A stretch of 6,857 nt of DNA from Methanobacteriota archaeon. Its GTDB lineage: Archaea; Hydrothermarchaeota; Hydrothermarchaeia; Hydrothermarchaeales; JACRDW01. Shown here in pieces: positions 4,826 through 6,857 of the stretch; within the stretch, counting starts at the first letter, position 1, and each line of letters begins with the position of its first letter. The stretch spans positions 1 through 6,857 of the forward strand of contig JACRDW010000060.1 in the NCBI GenBank assembly GCA_016212785.1, in the 5' to 3' direction. Made by a program: the position numbers and the translations under genes. The notes beneath the pieces are model-generated. The model saw nothing but the letters and a program-made list of their open reading frames with translations. It had not been told where the DNA came from and ran no database searches.

Positions 4826-6085
4826 TTACGTTGGCATTTTTGCCTTCTCAAAATATTCTCTCCTGCCCTTTATCGTCGCGTCTATGCCAACTTTCGTGGT
4901 AAGTCCATTTTTGCTTGCGCTCGGGTCGAGCGAAGAGCCCCTGACATTTTTTATTATAACCGCATCTCTGTCTGCTTGGAATCTTGTCGCTATTACGAAT
5001 TCCACGCTGCTCGCATCGAAAATATCTACATCTTCATCGACTATTACAACGTGCTTCATGCTGGGATGCGCTTCCAACGCAGCGTGAATAGCTTTTTTGC
5101 CGTCCTTTTCGCTTTTCTTTGAAATCGCAACTACGCCATGCAGCCAGTTGCAGCCCCCTTCGGTCAGGCAGACGTTTTTTACGTCCGCAACTTTTTTCAC
5201 AGCGCCGTATATCTTCGGCTCCTGCGGCATTCCCATGAGCAGCCTGTGCTCTATTCCCGAGTTGAGGAGAGCATGGTAGATTGGCTCCTTTCTGTGCGCA
5301 ATGTGCGAAACCTCGATTACCGGCTGCTTTCTGACGATGTCGTAAGTACTTGTAATATCTGCGAAAGGTCCCTCGTCTACTCTCTCTTTTGGAAGTATTT
5401 TTCCTTCTATCACGATCTCCGAATAGCGGGGCACTTCCAGGTCAACGGTCTTGCATTTTACCAGCTCCACAGGCTTGCCCAGGAGCGAGGATGCGAGCTT
5501 GAGCTCATCGTATCCTAAGGGGGGAGAATAAGAGGCTGCGAACAAAATCGCGGGGTGCACGCCGATTGCAATCGCAACTTCTAATGCTTTGCCTCGCTGC
5601 TCTGCCCTCTGATGGTATAAATAGAGGTGGCGCTCCACCAAGCGAGCAGCCAATCTTTTGTCGCCAAGCACGAGCATTCTGTGCACAGAAACGTTTCTTC
5701 CGTGCTCAGGGTCCCTGGCTATGACTATGCCTGAGGTAATGTATTTTCCTGCGTCTTTCTCAAAGTGCTTAAGAACCGGCAGCTCGTGAAGGCTTCTCTC
5801 AGCGACTTCGTAGCACTCTCCCTTTTTAGCAGTTACTGGCTCGACCGGATTGTCCAGCGCATCTAAAACAGTATTTATGTAACCGCTCCTGTTAGTTCCC
5901 AAGGACCTACATATCCCCTCCCTCGAAGGAATAACGTTTCCAACGACTTTGAAATCATAGCCCTTTACTCTCTCAAAGAAGACAGTCTTATCCTGATTTT
6001 TCTGCAGGATTCTCGCAATCTCGTACTCCGCAGAAACGTTTTTCTCGATCACGATTTCTTTTTTAATGAATTTGCGAAGCTGCAC
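4826..6085 (-). CDS. UbiD-family decarboxylase, probable anhydromevalonate phosphate decarboxylase
   Basis: A 419-residue cytosolic, prenylated-FMN-dependent decarboxylase, close to the usual length of archaeal UbiD enzymes. It is expected to convert trans-anhydromevalonate 5-phosphate to isopentenyl phosphate and CO2. Visible motifs (numbered from GTG 6085) are the prFMN-binding segment DPEHGRNVSVHRMLV, with the likely catalytic arginine R136, and DEGPFADITSTYD, with E238 and D243. These take the places of the Arg-Glu-Glu triad of UbiD/Fdc enzymes, the last position being Asp here. AIAIGVHPA and the C-terminal VDEDVDIFD and ATRFQADRD are also typical. The GTG at 6085 shares a base with the UbiX stop (TAGTG) and has AGGTG at 6092-6096, six bases away. 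GTG 6094 would add three residues but has no ribosome site. Its pairing with ubiX and its nearness to the dehydratase support the specific role; UbiD paralogues acting on aromatic acids are the alternative. Confidence 0.87.
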   Translation of the reverse strand: MQLRKFIKKEIVIEKNVSAEYEIARILQKNQDKTVFFERVKGYDFKVVGNVIPSREGICRSLGTNRSGYINTVLDALDNPVEPVTAKKGECYEVAERSLHELPVLKHFEKDAGKYITSGIVIARDPEHGRNVSVHRMLVLGDKRLAARLVERHLYLYHQRAEQRGKALEVAIAIGVHPAILFAASYSPPLGYDELKLASSLLGKPVELVKCKTVDLEVPRYSEIVIEGKILPKERVDEGPFADITSTYDIVRKQPVIEVSHIAHRKEPIYHALLNSGIEHRLLMGMPQEPKIYGAVKKVADVKNVCLTEGGCNWLHGVVAISKKSEKDGKKAIHAALEAHPSMKHVVIVDEDVDIFDASSVEFVIATRFQADRDAVIIKNVRGSSLDPSASKNGLTTKVGIDATIKGRREYFEKAKMPT

Positions 6086-6618
6086 TACTCCCACCTTTTG
6101 TAGAGCTCGTTTTCAATTCCCAGAGAATCTAAAATCTTCCCTACGACGAAGTCCACCAGGTCTTCTATTTTCCTCGGCTTGTGGTAAAATCCTGGCATCG
6201 CAGGAAGAATAATAACGCCCAGCCTGGCTAACTTCAGCATGTTCTCCAGATGAATTGCTGAGATTGGAGTTTCCCTGGGTACGAGTACGAGCTTCTTTTT
6301 CTCCTTGATAGCAACGTCTGCACTTCTTGCTATTAAATTGTGCGAAAAGCCGCTTGCTATGGCTGACAGCGTTTTCATGCTGCAGGGCGCAACGACCATA
6401 GCATCCAGACTAAAAGAGCCGCTCGAAAAGGGCGCCTCGATGTCTTTTTCGGTGTAGCATTTTGGAATTTTCGCAGCTCCAATCTCGTGCTTAATAATTT
6501 TCTTAGCTGCATTCGATACGATGCATTCTACTTCCACGCTTTTTTCCTTCAAAACTTTGAGCAGCCTCAATCCGTATATAGCGCCCGATGCGCCGGTTAC
6601 GGCTAAAAGAATCTTCAT
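6085..6618 (-). CDS. ubiX: Flavin prenyltransferase UbiX
   Basis: A 177-residue flavoprotein, full length for the family. It joins a dimethylallyl group to FMN, producing the prenylated FMN cofactor of UbiD-type decarboxylases. Motifs run in order: VTGASGAIYGLRLL (7-20, phosphate and flavin loop), SSGSF (65-69), VVAPCSMKTLSAIASG (75-90), NLIARSADV (93-101), and LVPRETPISAIHLENML (about 111-127), the conserved block near the prenyl-phosphate site. LPAMPGFYHKP and LVDFVVGKILDSLGI close the protein. The ATG at 6618 has no ribosome site and sits about 28 bases from a TATA box, so the message is probably leaderless. The downstream decarboxylase gene starts on its stop codon, so enzyme and cofactor maker are co-expressed. 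Confidence 0.95.
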   Translation of the reverse strand: MKILLAVTGASGAIYGLRLLKVLKEKSVEVECIVSNAAKKIIKHEIGAAKIPKCYTEKDIEAPFSSGSFSLDAMVVAPCSMKTLSAIASGFSHNLIARSADVAIKEKKKLVLVPRETPISAIHLENMLKLARLGVIILPAMPGFYHKPRKIEDLVDFVVGKILDSLGIENELYKRWE

Positions 6619-6641
6619 GTAGAAAACTTTTTCTTTTAACG

Positions 6642-6650
6642 CTTTTATAG
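6642..6650 (-). promoter_or_regulatory. TATA box of the ubiX-decarboxylase operon
   Basis: The minus strand reads CTATAAAAG, preceded by purine-rich GAAGGAAA as a BRE-like element. It covers the stop codon of the upstream surface-protein gene. A start point 25-28 bases on falls at or just before ATG 6618, giving a leaderless or nearly leaderless message. Confidence 0.55.
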
Positions 6651-6857
6651 TTTCCTTCTCTTTAAGCCGTAGAGCACTAGAAGCGCTGCAATTAGAATTA
6701 CCGCAGTTGGTCCGCAGATACCTTTTTCGGGTGCTGGCGTGGGTGCAGGTGCGGTTGGAACCGGTGTAGTTGGGGTTAGCGTAGTGGGCGCAGGCGTTGT
6801 GACCGGAGGCATAGTTGTTGGGGCAGGAGTGGTTGGCAGAGTGATTGTAGGAGCAGG
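6645..6857 (-). CDS. Surface protein C-terminus with Pro/Thr linker and CGP-type sorting tail (5' end outside window)
   Basis: The visible 70 residues, in frame from the window edge to TAA at 6645-6647, are the end of an exported protein. Residues 1-43 are almost only Pro, Thr, Ala and Val, an extended linker likely to be glycosylated. Then EKGICGPTAV leads into a hydrophobic helix (about 51-63, ILIAALLVLYG) and a basic end, KRRKL. This Thr-rich linker, Cys-Gly-Pro, membrane helix and Arg/Lys tail order matches the CGP-CTERM protein-sorting signal known from Thermococcales and some other archaea, thought to anchor or process surface proteins. C48 could be the processed or lipidated residue, which is an inference. 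The functional domain lies upstream and cannot be named. The tail has the same layout as PGF-CTERM signals but with CGP in place of PGF. Confidence 0.8.
   Translation of the reverse strand, partial: PAPTITLPTTPAPTTMPPVTTPAPTTLTPTTPVPTAPAPTPAPEKGICGPTAVILIAALLVLYGLKRRKL
6729..6857 (-). repeat. Degenerate PAPT repeat encoding the Pro/Thr linker
   Basis: PAPT occurs at residues 1, 11, 22 and 37 of the visible protein, a loose 10-15 residue period with sequence such as PAPTT-MPPVTT and PAPTT-LTPTT. Codons differ between copies (CCT GCT CCT ACA; CCT GCC CCA ACA; CCT GCG CCC ACT), so the repeat is kept at protein level rather than being a recent DNA duplication. It runs on beyond the window. Confidence 0.6.

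Noticed and set aside
5138..5518. 126-codon open frame on the plus strand
   Set aside because: Antisense to the conserved decarboxylase core, with no recognisable domain and no ribosome site.
6085..6094. GTG at 6094 as the decarboxylase start
   Set aside because: The sequence before it (GAGCTCTACAAAAG) has no ribosome site, while GTG 6085 has AGGTG at good spacing and the common stop-start overlap; the difference is only three residues, so this stays uncertain.
1..6857. CRISPR array, insertion sequence, integrase or defence gene cluster
   Set aside because: No regular direct repeats with spacers, no transposase or nuclease motifs and no target-site duplications were seen; the only repeat is the protein-level Pro/Thr linker at the right edge.

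Overview
The window looks archaeal. Start sites are preceded either by TATA-box promoters at leaderless distance or by GGTGA/GGAG-type Shine-Dalgarno sites. The gene content includes a two-subunit aconitase-X enzyme, a UbiD-type decarboxylase of archaeal type, a COG2232-like ATP-grasp protein and a surface protein with a CGP-type C-terminal sorting tail. A euryarchaeal-grade lineage is most likely, but nothing here fixes the genus.

Layout. Positions 1-290 (+) are the C-terminal end of a thymidylate kinase. It converges, with one base between stop codons, on a small Cys4/winged-helix protein (292-585, -) that has its own TATA box. Upstream of that, 650-4362 (-) is a tightly overlapping four-gene operon: phosphomevalonate dehydratase large subunit (aconitase X), an ATP-grasp ligase, the dehydratase small subunit (DUF126), and a site-2-type membrane metalloprotease. 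A divergent intergenic region at about 4363-4459 carries one TATA element and a short dyad. It leads on the other side into a small lysine-rich coiled-coil protein (4460-4681, +) followed by a strong stem-loop. A structured 144-base gap separates this from a second minus-strand operon: ubiX (6085-6618) followed by the UbiD-family decarboxylase (4826-6085). The right edge holds the Pro/Thr-rich linker and CGP-type membrane tail of a surface protein (6645-6857, -, cut by the window).

How the genes work together. The dehydratase L and S subunits, the decarboxylase and UbiX together form the archaea-specific arm of the modified mevalonate pathway. Phosphomevalonate dehydratase converts 5-phosphomevalonate to trans-anhydromevalonate 5-phosphate. 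The UbiD-type enzyme decarboxylates this to isopentenyl phosphate, using prenylated FMN made by UbiX. The product feeds isoprenoid and archaeal membrane lipid synthesis after phosphorylation by isopentenyl phosphate kinase, which is not in the window. The least explained parts are the ATP-grasp gene wedged between the two subunit genes of one enzyme, and the membrane protease translationally coupled behind them.
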